Shown: one piece after another, positions 1-6,224 of the stretch
Layout of the letters: every line of letters begins with the position of its first letter
Position numbering within the stretch: the first letter of the stretch is position 1
NCBI GenBank assembly: GCA_905212515.1
Contig: CAJMEU010000154.1
Coordinates: 1 to 6,791, forward strand
DNA length: 6,791 nt
DNA from: an uncultured Oscillospiraceae bacterium
GTDB taxonomy: Bacteria > Bacillota > Clostridia > Oscillospirales > Ruminococcaceae
Direction of reading: 5' to 3'
Program-made: the position numbers and the translations under genes
Notes under the pieces: generated by a model
What the model was told of the DNA's origin: nothing
The model's database searches: none
The model's input: only the letters and a program-made list of their open reading frames with translations

Positions 1-317
1 TGTTTTATCAGCACAACCAAACCACGGCCATCGCCGTGGCCGAGGCGCGCGGCGTGCTGCTGCTGTGCGCGCGCCAGGCCGGGGTGCCCGTGTTCGAATA
101 CACGCCCATGCAGGTGAAGCAGGCGGTGAGCGGCTATGGCAAGGCCACCAAAAAACAGGTGCAGGAGATGACCAAGACCATCCTGAAACTGGCCGAGGTG
201 CCCAAGCCTGACGACACGGCCGATGCGCTAGCCATCGCCATCTGCCACGCCTATTCCAGCGGCTCGCTGCAATATGGCCTGTCCAAGACGCGCCGTCAGC
301 TGCTGGGCTATGATTGA
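1..317 (+). CDS. ruvC: Crossover junction endodeoxyribonuclease RuvC, 3' part (5' end outside window)
   Basis: RuvC is the Holliday-junction resolvase. As a dimer it makes paired nicks across a four-way junction, acting with RuvAB on the chromosome. The gene enters the window already open, with its first full codon at 3; no start is visible. The visible ~104 residues begin FYQHNQTTAIAV and include the family blocks EARGVLLL, FEYTPMQVKQAV and, near the end, KPDDTADALAIAICH. In that last block the second D and the D three residues later match the catalytic D138 and D141 of the E. coli enzyme. The other two acidic catalytic residues (D7 and E66 in E. coli) lie upstream of the window, E66 only just. 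The C-terminus ends normally at TGA 315-317. ruvA follows after 47 bases, the usual ruvC-ruvA-ruvB order. The GTG at 36 is internal, not a start. Identification is very secure. Confidence 0.97.
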   Translation, partial: FYQHNQTTAIAVAEARGVLLLCARQAGVPVFEYTPMQVKQAVSGYGKATKKQVQEMTKTILKLAEVPKPDDTADALAIAICHAYSSGSLQYGLSKTRRQLLGYD

Positions 318-364
318 GCGCCGGGGCGCACTTTTAAAACCACAAGGCAAACGGAGGGACCGAT

Positions 365-970
365 ATGATCGATTGTCTGACGGGCAAACTGATGGAAAAA
401 ACGCCCGATTTCGCGGTGATCAGCTGTGCGGGCGTGGGGTATCTTGCCCACATCCCGGCCACGGCGGCCGGCACGCTGCCGGCGGTGGGCGAAAACTGCA
501 CCTTGTACACCGAGCTGCGTGTCAGCGAGACGGACATCACCCTGTACGGCTTCGCCGACCGGGAGGGCCGCCAGATGTTCCGCATGCTGACGGCGGTGAG
601 CGGCGTGGGCCCCAAGGCGGCGCTGTCCATCCTGGGCGCGCTGGGACCCCAGCGCATCGCCCTGGCCGCGGCCGGCGGGGACCACAAGGCCCTGACGGCC
701 GCGCCCGGCGTGGGGCCGAAGCTGGCCCAGCGCATCGTGCTGGAACTGAAGGATAAAGTGGGCCGGGCCTTTGGCGGCGGCGGTATCGATGCGGCCGACC
801 TGGCGACGGCCCCCGCGCCGGCGGGCGGCGCGGCCCAAGCGGCGGCGGCGCTGGTCAGCTTGGGCTACTCGGGCACCGAAGCCGCCCAGGCCCTGGCTGG
901 GCTGGACACGTCTCTGCCCGTGCCGGAGCTGATCCGCCTGGCGCTGCAAGGCATCGGAAAGAGGAGGTGA
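365..970 (+). CDS. ruvA: Holliday junction branch migration protein RuvA
   Basis: RuvA binds the Holliday junction as a tetramer and loads RuvB rings onto two opposite arms. The product is 201 residues, close to E. coli RuvA (203). Residues 1-62 form the OB-fold domain I, starting MIDCLTGKL and closing with TLYGF. Domain II carries two helix-hairpin-helix motifs, SGVGPKAAL (79-87) and PGVGPKLAQRI (114-124), which contact the DNA backbone. An Ala/Gly/Pro-rich flexible linker (about 136-158) leads to domain III (about 159-201, ALVSLGYSGTEAAQAL), which binds RuvB. The start is ATG 365, with GGAGGG at 353-358 six bases upstream. The E55-D56 'acidic pin' of the E. coli protein aligns here to E55-T56-D57. 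The stop codon lies within the ruvB ribosome site, so the two genes are probably translationally coupled. Confidence 0.97.
   Translation: MIDCLTGKLMEKTPDFAVISCAGVGYLAHIPATAAGTLPAVGENCTLYTELRVSETDITLYGFADREGRQMFRMLTAVSGVGPKAALSILGALGPQRIALAAAGGDHKALTAAPGVGPKLAQRIVLELKDKVGRAFGGGGIDAADLATAPAPAGGAAQAAAALVSLGYSGTEAAQALAGLDTSLPVPELIRLALQGIGKRR
962..970 (+). promoter_or_regulatory. ruvB ribosome binding site overlapping the ruvA stop
   Basis: AGGAGGTGA is a full-length complement to the 16S rRNA 3' end. Its last three bases are the ruvA stop codon TGA. The ruvB ATG at 975 follows four bases later. A ribosome terminating on ruvA therefore sits on the ruvB initiation site, which suggests coupled synthesis of the two partners. 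Confidence 0.85.
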
Positions 971-974
971 GCCC

Positions 975-2051
975 ATGGCACTGGAAAAAACACAGGTAGA
1001 CGGGACCGCCCGCCTGGTGGATCCCGTGGCGGAGCCCGAGGACTATGAGAACGGCGCCGAGGGCAGCCTGCGCCCCCGCACCCTGGCGGAATACGTGGGC
1101 CAGGAAAAGGCCAAGCAGAACCTGAAGGTATACCTGGAGGCCGCCAAGCAGCGCGGCGAACCGCTGGACCATCTGCTGCTGTACGGCCCGCCGGGCCTGG
1201 GCAAAACCACCCTGGCCGGCATCGTGGCCCACGAGATGGGCGTGCAGATCCGCATCACCTCCGGCCCCGCCATCGAGAAGCCCGGCGACCTGGCCGCCCT
1301 GCTGACCAACCTGCAGGAGGGCGACGTGCTGTTCATCGACGAGATCCACCGCCTGTCCCGCCAGGTGGAGGAGGTACTGTATCCGGCGCTGGAGGATTAC
1401 GCGCTGGATATCATGATCGGCAAAGGGCCTTCGGCCCAGTCCATCCGCATCAACCTGCCCCGGTTTACGCTGGTGGGCGCTACCACCCGGGCAGGGCAGA
1501 TCACCGCGCCCCTGCGGGACCGGTTCGGCGTCATCCTCAAGTTGGAGCTTTATACGCCCGACGAGCTGGCGCGGATCATCCGCCGCTCGGCCGGAATCTT
1601 GGGCGTGCCCTGCGAGGAGGACGGCGCCCTGGAGCTGGCCCGCCGCAGCCGGGGCACGCCCCGCGTGGCCAACCGGCTGCTCAAGCGCGTGCGGGATTTC
1701 GCCCAGGTGCAGGGTGACGGCATCGTCAATGCCGCCACGGCCAAACATGCCCTGAAACGCATGGATATCGACGAACAAGGCCTGGACGAGATGGACCGCA
1801 GCCTGCTGCGCGCCATCATCGAATTGTACGGCGGCGGGCCTGTGGGCCTGGAGACCATCGCTGCGGCCTTGGGCGAGGAGGCGGTGACGCTGGAGGACGT
1901 GTGCGAGCCCTATCTGATGCAGCTGGGCTTTTTGACGCGCACGCCCCGCGGCCGCTGTGTGACGGCCTGCGCGTACCGCCATTTGGGGCTGAAGGTACCG
2001 GGAACCCTGGCCGGTGCAGAGGACGGCCAGCAGACGCTGGAGGGCTTGTGA
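975..2051 (+). CDS. ruvB: Holliday junction branch migration DNA helicase RuvB
   Basis: RuvB is the AAA+ motor that, as hexameric rings on either side of RuvA, pumps DNA through the Holliday junction using ATP. The product is 358 residues. Compared with E. coli RuvB it has about nine extra N-terminal residues and a longer, polar C-terminal tail. Walker A is GPPGLGKT (71-78, K77). Walker B is VLFIDEIH (118-125, D122/E123). Sensor I lies in GATTRAG (168-174), the arginine finger is R183 in PLRDRFG, and sensor II is R226 in RSRGTPR. The C-terminal winged-helix domain (about 275-340) carries GGPVGLETIAAALGEE and LTRTPRGR for DNA contact. All catalytic residues are present. The start is ATG 975, fixed by the strong site at 962-970. 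After the stop comes a 124-base AT-rich gap, so ruvB probably ends the ruv transcript, although no convincing terminator is visible. Confidence 0.98.
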   Translation: MALEKTQVDGTARLVDPVAEPEDYENGAEGSLRPRTLAEYVGQEKAKQNLKVYLEAAKQRGEPLDHLLLYGPPGLGKTTLAGIVAHEMGVQIRITSGPAIEKPGDLAALLTNLQEGDVLFIDEIHRLSRQVEEVLYPALEDYALDIMIGKGPSAQSIRINLPRFTLVGATTRAGQITAPLRDRFGVILKLELYTPDELARIIRRSAGILGVPCEEDGALELARRSRGTPRVANRLLKRVRDFAQVQGDGIVNAATAKHALKRMDIDEQGLDEMDRSLLRAIIELYGGGPVGLETIAAALGEEAVTLEDVCEPYLMQLGFLTRTPRGRCVTACAYRHLGLKVPGTLAGAEDGQQTLEGL

Positions 2052-2106
2052 AAGGCAATGGACGAGCTGTTCGGACAAATTTTTTAGACGAAAATGCAAA
2101 TAACCC

Positions 2107-2135
2107 TGGAAAAGTTCATATTTATCCTGTAGAAT
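2107..2135 (+). promoter_or_regulatory. Probable sigma-A-type promoter for glmM
   Basis: A -35-like TGGAAA (2107-2112, 4 of 6 match to TTGACA) and a -10-like TAGAAT (2130-2135, 5 of 6 match to TATAAT) are separated by the optimal 17 bases. They lie in the only AT-rich part of the window, upstream of glmM. Transcription would start near 2142, giving a leader of about 34 bases, too short for a riboswitch. Assignment is by consensus match only. Confidence 0.55.
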
Positions 2136-2155
2136 AAACCTGTTCATTGATTTAT
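2114..2155 (+). repeat. Short imperfect repeats around the glmM promoter
   Basis: GTTCAT followed by TTTAT occurs at 2114-2125 and again at 2142-2155, with a slightly longer spacer in the second copy. CCTGT occurs at 2126-2130 and 2139-2143. TTTAT (2121-2125) and ATAAA (2134-2138) form an inverted repeat spanning the -10 element. One GTTCAT copy lies between -35 and -10 and the other near the predicted transcription start, a plausible place for a repressor. AT-rich sequence yields such short matches by chance, so a role is only a suggestion. Confidence 0.3.
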
Positions 2156-2158
2156 GCT

Positions 2159-2166
2159 AAGGAGGG
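2159..2166 (+). promoter_or_regulatory. glmM ribosome binding site
   Basis: AAGGAGGG lies nine bases before ATG 2176. It supports that ATG as the start and suggests strong translation initiation. Confidence 0.85.
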
Positions 2167-2175
2167 CTTTTCACA

Positions 2176-3528
2176 ATGGGAAAATTGTTTGGGACAGACG
2201 GGGCGCGCGGCATCGCGGGCCAGGACTTGACGCCGGAGCTGGCGATGCGCATCGGCCGGGCGGCCGCGGCGGTGCTGGCGGGCAAAACGAAACACAAGCC
2301 GCGCATCCTCATCGGCAAGGACACGCGCGTCTCCGGCGACATGCTGGAATGCGCCCTGGCCGCCGGCCTGTGCAGCGTGGGCGCGGACGTGCAGCTGCTG
2401 GGCGTCATCCCCACGCCGGCGGTGGCCTATCTGGTGCGCAAGTACGGCGCCGACGCGGGCGTGGTCATCTCCGCCTCCCACAACCCGGTGGAATTCAACG
2501 GCATCAAGCTGTTTGGCGGCGAGGGCTATAAACTGCCCGACGAGGTGGAGGAAGAGATCGAGAGCCACGTGTTCGACGAGGGCGCCCGCCTGACGCTGGC
2601 CACGGGCACGGCCATCGGCGCGGTGCGGCATGTGGATACGGCCGTGGATGATTATGTGGATTTTTTGGCCGACGCCGTGGACGCGGACCTGTCCGGCCTG
2701 TCCGTGGCCGTGGACTGCGCCAACGGCGCGGCCAGCGCCGTGGCGCAGAAGCTGTTCCCACGGTTGGGTGCGCAGTGCAGCTTCCTGGGCTGCGCGCCGG
2801 ACGGAGGCAACATCAATCAAGGCTGCGGCAGCACCCACCTCGATAAATTAGCCGCCTATGTGAAGGAAAACGGCCTTGACTGCGGCGTGGCCTTTGACGG
2901 CGACGCCGACCGCTGCCTGGCTGTAGATGAGAACGGCGCGGAATTGGACGGCGACAAGATCATCGCCATCCTGGCCGGCGGGCTACAGGACGCTGGCAAG
3001 CTGCCCGGGGATACGGCCGTGGTCACGGTGATGAGCAACCTGGGCTTCCTGGAATATATGCGCGGCTGCGGCATGCAAACGGCCATCACGGCCGTGGGCG
3101 ACCGCTATGTGCTGGAGGAGATGCGCGACAAAGGCTATGTGCTGGGCGGCGAACAGTCGGGCCACATCATTTTGCTGGAGCACGCCACCACCGGCGACGG
3201 CGAGCTGACCGCCGGCATGCTGCTCAAGACCCTGGCGGCCCGGGGCGGCAGGATGAGCGCGCTGAACGGCATCTATGAAAAATTCCCGCAGGTGCAGCTC
3301 AGCGTCCAGGCCACAGAGGCCGAGAAGGCGCGTTTTAAGGAAGACGAGTACATCGCCGGCTTCGTGGAGGGCCAGCAGCAAAGCCTGATGGGCCTGGGCC
3401 GCGTGCTGGTGCGCGCATCGGGCACCGAGCCCCTCATCCGCGTGATGGTGGAAGGCCGGGACGAGGAGGCCATCGCCGCCTCGGCCCAGCGCATCGCGGT
3501 GAAGATCGAGGAGCGCATCCATAAATAA
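2176..3528 (+). CDS. glmM: Phosphoglucosamine mutase GlmM
   Basis: GlmM interconverts glucosamine-6-phosphate and glucosamine-1-phosphate in the cytoplasm, feeding UDP-GlcNAc and so peptidoglycan synthesis. The product is 450 residues, full length for the family. The N-terminus MGKLFGTDGARG is typical. The catalytic phosphoserine is S101 in ISASHNP (98-104). The Mg-binding loop is DGDADR (241-246). The sugar-binding loop is GGEQSGH (324-330). The phosphate-binding loop in the C-terminal domain is RASGTEP (413-419). These features separate GlmM from other alpha-D-phosphohexomutases such as ManB/Pgm. The start ATG has a strong ribosome site, and the gene probably has its own promoter in the gap upstream. 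In Bacilli glmM usually follows cdaA and ybbR; here it follows ruvB instead. It ends with TAA 3526-3528. No lesion is seen. Confidence 0.97.
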   Translation: MGKLFGTDGARGIAGQDLTPELAMRIGRAAAAVLAGKTKHKPRILIGKDTRVSGDMLECALAAGLCSVGADVQLLGVIPTPAVAYLVRKYGADAGVVISASHNPVEFNGIKLFGGEGYKLPDEVEEEIESHVFDEGARLTLATGTAIGAVRHVDTAVDDYVDFLADAVDADLSGLSVAVDCANGAASAVAQKLFPRLGAQCSFLGCAPDGGNINQGCGSTHLDKLAAYVKENGLDCGVAFDGDADRCLAVDENGAELDGDKIIAILAGGLQDAGKLPGDTAVVTVMSNLGFLEYMRGCGMQTAITAVGDRYVLEEMRDKGYVLGGEQSGHIILLEHATTGDGELTAGMLLKTLAARGGRMSALNGIYEKFPQVQLSVQATEAEKARFKEDEYIAGFVEGQQQSLMGLGRVLVRASGTEPLIRVMVEGRDEEAIAASAQRIAVKIEERIHK

Positions 3529-3531
3529 CAG

Positions 3532-3546
3532 GGCGGCCCAGCCGCC
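3532..3546 (+). other. GC hairpin between glmM and the methyltransferase gene
   Basis: GGCGGC (3532-3537) and GCCGCC (3541-3546) form a perfect 6-bp stem with a CCA loop, beginning three bases after the glmM stop. No run of T follows, so it is not an intrinsic terminator of the usual kind. It could slow 3' decay of the glmM message or separate translation of the two genes. It could also be a chance product of GC-rich sequence. Confidence 0.4.
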
Positions 3547-3558
3547 GCGGACGTGAAG

Positions 3559-3563
3559 AGGAG
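3559..3563 (+). promoter_or_regulatory. Ribosome binding site that sets the methyltransferase start
   Basis: AGGAG lies seven bases before ATG 3571. The upstream in-frame GTG at 3553 has only GC-rich sequence before it and no such site, and starting there would place this element inside the coding region. ATG 3571 is therefore preferred. Confidence 0.75.
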
Positions 3564-3570
3564 AAACTGT

Positions 3571-4446
3571 ATGAGGGTAGCGACCGGCTGGGCCGACTAT
3601 GAATTGATCGACGCGACAAAAGAGAACCGCCTGGAGCGTTGGGGCGACACCATCCTGGTGCGCCCCGACCCCCAGGTGGTGTGGCATACGCCCGAACAAA
3701 GCCCCCTGTGGGCCAAGGCCAACGCGGTGTATCACCGCAGTGCCAGCGGCGGCGGCAAGTGGGAGTACCGCCGCAAAATGCCCGAGCGGTGGACCATCCG
3801 CTACGGGGATCTGCGGCTGGTGGTGTCGCCCACGGGCTTCAAGCACACGGGCGTCTTTCCCGAACAGGCCGTCAACTGGGACGTGTATGCCGATATCCTG
3901 CGTGGGGCTGTGGCCGCGGGCCGCACGCCCAACGTGCTGAACCTGTTCGGCTACACCGGCGGCGCCACCCTGGCCTGCGCGGCCGCGGGCGCCAAGGTGT
4001 GCCATGTGGACGCCAGCAAGGGCATGGTGGCCTGGGGGCGGGAGAATGCCGCCGCAAGCCATCTGGCCGACCGACCTATCCGCTGGATCGTGGACGACTG
4101 CGCCAAGTTCGTGGCGCGGGAGATCCGCCGCGGCGTGCGGTACGACGGCATCATCATGGACCCGCCCAGCTACGGCCGGGGGCCCGGCGGCGAGGTGTGG
4201 AAGCTGGAGGACAGTATCGACGAGCTGATCGAGCTGTGCGTCGGCGCATTGTCGGACGAGCCTCTGTTCGTAGCTGTGAACAGCTACACCACAGGCCTGT
4301 CCCCCAGCGTGATGGAATACATTTTGCGCCTGCGCGTGGCTGCGGGGCGCGGCGGCGTGACGGACTGCGACGAGATCGGCCTGCCGGTGACGGCGTCCGG
4401 CGGCGTGGTGCCCTGCGGGGCCACGGCCTGGTGGCGCGCCGAGTGA
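3571..4446 (+). CDS. Class I SAM-dependent methyltransferase, COG1092 (RlmI-like) type, substrate unknown
   Basis: A 291-residue protein with a Rossmann-type SAM-binding fold, probably an RNA methyltransferase of the COG1092 group. Motif I is VLNLFGYTGGATLA (122-135). An acidic residue for the SAM ribose is D147 in HVDASK, followed by VDDC (174-177). Motif IV is DPPSYGRG (197-204), the form seen in RlmI-like enzymes. The N-terminal ~115 residues resemble the central domain of that group, but there is no PUA RNA-binding domain. E. coli RlmI, which makes m5C1962 in 23S rRNA, has a cysteine-containing SCS segment late in the domain. The equivalent stretch here reads NSYTTGL (237-243) with no cysteine, so the same chemistry should not be assumed. 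The fold call is confident and the substrate is not. The gene lies 42 bases after glmM and 37 before ecfA1, probably in one transcript. Confidence 0.85.
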   Translation: MRVATGWADYELIDATKENRLERWGDTILVRPDPQVVWHTPEQSPLWAKANAVYHRSASGGGKWEYRRKMPERWTIRYGDLRLVVSPTGFKHTGVFPEQAVNWDVYADILRGAVAAGRTPNVLNLFGYTGGATLACAAAGAKVCHVDASKGMVAWGRENAAASHLADRPIRWIVDDCAKFVAREIRRGVRYDGIIMDPPSYGRGPGGEVWKLEDSIDELIELCVGALSDEPLFVAVNSYTTGLSPSVMEYILRLRVAAGRGGVTDCDEIGLPVTASGGVVPCGATAWWRAE

Positions 4447-4483
4447 GCGCCGCCCCAATCAAAAAGGGATAAGAGGGAAGTAC

Positions 4484-5182
4484 ATGTGTGAGATGCTGGA
4501 GGCCCGGGACATCCGCTTTGCCTATGACGAGGGCGGGCGCTGGGCCGTCGACGGGCTGTCGATGCGGGTGAAAAAAGGGGAATATGTGGCGGTGCTGGGC
4601 GCCAACGGATGCGGGAAAAGTACGCTGGCCAAGCACTTCAATGCCATTCTGCTACCCGCCTCGGGCGCGGTGCTGGTGGAGGGCATGCCCACTGCCGACG
4701 AGGCCCACTTGTGGGATATTCGCCAGAAGGTGGGGATGGTGTTCCAAAACCCGGACAACCAGATCGTGGCCACGGTGGTGGAAGAGGACGTGGCCTTCGC
4801 CCTGGAAAACCTGGGCGTGGAGCCGGCCGAGATGCGTCGCCGCGTGGACGAGGCCATGGAACTGGCCGGCATTTACAAATACCGCGAAAAAGCCCCCCAC
4901 AAGCTTTCCGGCGGCCAAAAGCAGCGGGTGGCCATCGCCGGCGTCATCGCCATGCGGCCCGACTGTCTGGTGCTGGACGAAGCCACGGCCATGCTGGACC
5001 CTATCGGCCGCGAAAAGGTGATGCGCACCGTGCACAAGCTGAACGAGGAGTGCGGCATCACGGTGGTGCAGATCACCCACTATATGGAAGAGGCGGCCCG
5101 GGCCGACCGCGTGCTGGTGATGGACGCCGGCAAAGTGGTGCTGGAGGGCACGCCGAAAGAGGTGTTCCGTATGGGTCTTTAA
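4484..5182 (+). CDS. ecfA1: ECF transporter energising ATPase EcfA1, ended early by an in-frame TAA
   Basis: EcfA1 is one of two ATPases that, with EcfA2 and the membrane protein EcfT, power uptake of vitamins or metal ions captured by separate S components. The product is 232 residues; family members run to about 280. The nucleotide-binding domain is complete: Walker A GANGCGKST (39-47), Q-loop Q88 in VFQNPDNQ, signature LSGGQ (141-145), Walker B LVLDEAT (162-168, E166) and switch H199. VFQNPDNQ and DEATAMLDP are typical of EcfA1 rather than EcfA2. The protein stops right after GTPKEVFRMGL, where relatives continue into the C-terminal domain that helps the two ATPases pair. That domain is still encoded in the same frame downstream. 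Start ATG 4484 has AGAGGG at 4472-4477; the nearby ATG 4493 is too far from it. Confidence 0.93.
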   Translation: MCEMLEARDIRFAYDEGGRWAVDGLSMRVKKGEYVAVLGANGCGKSTLAKHFNAILLPASGAVLVEGMPTADEAHLWDIRQKVGMVFQNPDNQIVATVVEEDVAFALENLGVEPAEMRRRVDEAMELAGIYKYREKAPHKLSGGQKQRVAIAGVIAMRPDCLVLDEATAMLDPIGREKVMRTVHKLNEECGITVVQITHYMEEAARADRVLVMDAGKVVLEGTPKEVFRMGL

Positions 5183-5341
5183 GTGCGCGCGCTGCATCTG
5201 GTCGTGCCCCAGGCGGCCGAGCTCTGCCACGAGCTGACGGCCGCCGGCTGCCCTATGCCGGCCGACCTGATCCGCGTGGAGGAGTGCGCCGCCGCGCTGT
5301 ACAAGCTGCTGACAGGGAAGGAGGCGCCCGCCCATGCCTGA
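5183..5341 (+). pseudogene. ecfA1: Detached C-terminal part of ecfA1, in frame after the TAA
   Basis: Directly after TAA 5180-5182 the ecfA1 frame stays open for 52 codons to TGA 5339-5341. The encoded segment, with VRALHLVVPQAAELCHEL followed by a predicted helical tail, lines up with the usual EcfA1 C-terminal domain (pattern EVF-x(4-6)-ALGL-x-xPQ). Codon third positions are G or C in 48 of 52 codons, as in the intact genes. The stop overlaps the ecfA2 ATG by eight bases, as expected for an original full-length ecfA1 of 285 residues. The GTG at 5183 could in theory allow reinitiation, but the only purine-rich site (AGAGGTG, 5158-5164) is 18 bases away, too distant. I read this as the cut-off tail of ecfA1, not a separate gene. 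Confidence 0.8.
5318..5324 (+). promoter_or_regulatory. ecfA2 ribosome binding site
   Basis: AAGGAGG lies nine bases before ATG 5334, inside the ecfA1 C-terminal coding frame. It would let ecfA2 be translated even if ribosomes leave ecfA1 at the early TAA. Confidence 0.8.
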
Positions 5342-6224
5342 CATTGTGAAAGTGGAGCATCTTTCCTATATTTACGGCGAGGGGATGCCCGACGCCACCG
5401 TGGCCCTGGACGATGTGAGCTTCTCCATCGAAGAGGGCCAGTTTGTGGGCGTCATCGGTTCCACGGGCTGCGGCAAGTCCACGCTCATCAGCCATTTCAA
5501 CGGCATCAACAAGCCCACCAAGGGCCGTGTGTACATCGCGGGCGAGGATCTGTGGGCCGACCCGGCGCAGATCCGTAAATTCCGCTTTATGGTGGGGCTG
5601 GTGTTCCAGTACCCGGAATATCAGCTGTTTGAAGAGACGGTGTATAAGGACATCGCCTTTGGCCCGCGCAACATGGGGCTGGACGAGGCCGAGGTGGACC
5701 GCCGGGTGCGCCGTGCGGCGAATTTCTGCGGCATCGACGATGCCTGGCTGGACAAAAGCCCCTTTGAGCTTTCCGGTGGGCAGAAGCGCCGTGTGGCCAT
5801 TGCCGGCGTGCTGGCCATGGAGCCGCGCCTGCTGGTGCTGGACGAGCCCGCGGCCGGCCTGGACCCGGATGGCCGCGACACCATCCTGGGCCAGCTCAAG
5901 CAGTATCATAAGGAGACGGGCACCACTACGGTGCTGGTCAGCCATTCCATGGAGGACATCGCCAAATACGCCGACAAGGTGCTGGTGCTGGACGGCGGCC
6001 ACATCGCCATGTATGACGAGACGGCCAAGGTGTTCGCCCGCGCGCCGGAGCTGCTGGCTCTGGGCCTGTCCGTGCCCGAGGTGACCAAGGTGTTCCTGCA
6101 GCTGCGGGACTGGGGGCTGGATATCCCCACGGACGTGTACACCGTGCCCTACGCGGTGAAAACCATTTTGGCGGCGCGGGAAAAGGCGAAGCCCGGCGCG
6201 AAAGGCGGTGAGGGCGCATGCTGA
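5334..6224 (+). CDS. ecfA2: ECF transporter energising ATPase EcfA2
   Basis: Partner ATPase of EcfA1 in the ECF module, acting on the inner face of the membrane. The product is 296 residues and complete. Walker A is GSTGCGKST (42-50), the Q-loop is Q92 in VFQYPEYQLF, the signature is LSGGQ (146-150), Walker B is LLVLDEPA (166-173, E171), the D-loop is AGLD (174-177) and the switch histidine is H204 in VSHSMED. VFQYPEYQLFEETV and LDEPAAGLDP are typical of EcfA2, in contrast to the DEATAMLDP form of EcfA1 upstream. The C-terminal domain (about 235-285) is intact, including ALGLSVPEVTKVFLQL, and a short Lys/Gly-rich tail follows. The gene overlaps the original ecfA1 end by eight bases and the ecfT start by seven, indicating a co-translated operon. 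Confidence 0.96.
   Translation: MPDIVKVEHLSYIYGEGMPDATVALDDVSFSIEEGQFVGVIGSTGCGKSTLISHFNGINKPTKGRVYIAGEDLWADPAQIRKFRFMVGLVFQYPEYQLFEETVYKDIAFGPRNMGLDEAEVDRRVRRAANFCGIDDAWLDKSPFELSGGQKRRVAIAGVLAMEPRLLVLDEPAAGLDPDGRDTILGQLKQYHKETGTTTVLVSHSMEDIAKYADKVLVLDGGHIAMYDETAKVFARAPELLALGLSVPEVTKVFLQLRDWGLDIPTDVYTVPYAVKTILAAREKAKPGAKGGEGAC

Noticed and set aside
318..335. Terminator-like hairpin GCGC-CGGG-GCGC followed by ACTTTT after ruvC
   Set aside because: The stem is only four base pairs and the T run only four. ruvA follows at once with its own ribosome site, so an end of transcription here is unlikely.
467..483. Perfect 7-bp inverted repeat GCCGGCA-CGC-TGCCGGC in ruvA
   Set aside because: It lies within conserved OB-fold coding sequence and is explained by GC-rich Ala/Gly/Pro codons.
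2027..2040. Stem CCAGC/GCTGG with loop AGAC near the end of ruvB
   Set aside because: It has a 5-bp stem inside coding sequence and no T run follows. The T run at 2080-2085 is about 40 bases away with no stem next to it.
2058..2087. Nine-residue open frame MDELFGQIF in the ruvB frame just after its stop
   Set aside because: It has no properly spaced ribosome site and RuvB is already complete. The frame is too short to distinguish from chance.
855..2147. A 430-residue open frame on the - strand across ruvB
   Set aside because: Its translation is Gln/His/Gly-rich with no domain pattern, and it is fully explained as a shadow of ruvB.
3553..3570. GTG 3553 as an alternative start giving six more residues to the methyltransferase
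   Set aside because: No ribosome site precedes it, whereas ATG 3571 has AGGAG at ideal spacing.
2983..4458. A 491-residue open frame on the - strand across glmM and the methyltransferase gene
   Set aside because: It lies antisense to two well-recognised genes. Its translation is rich in His, Ala, Gly and Arg with no known motif. Long antisense frames are expected in GC-rich coding DNA.
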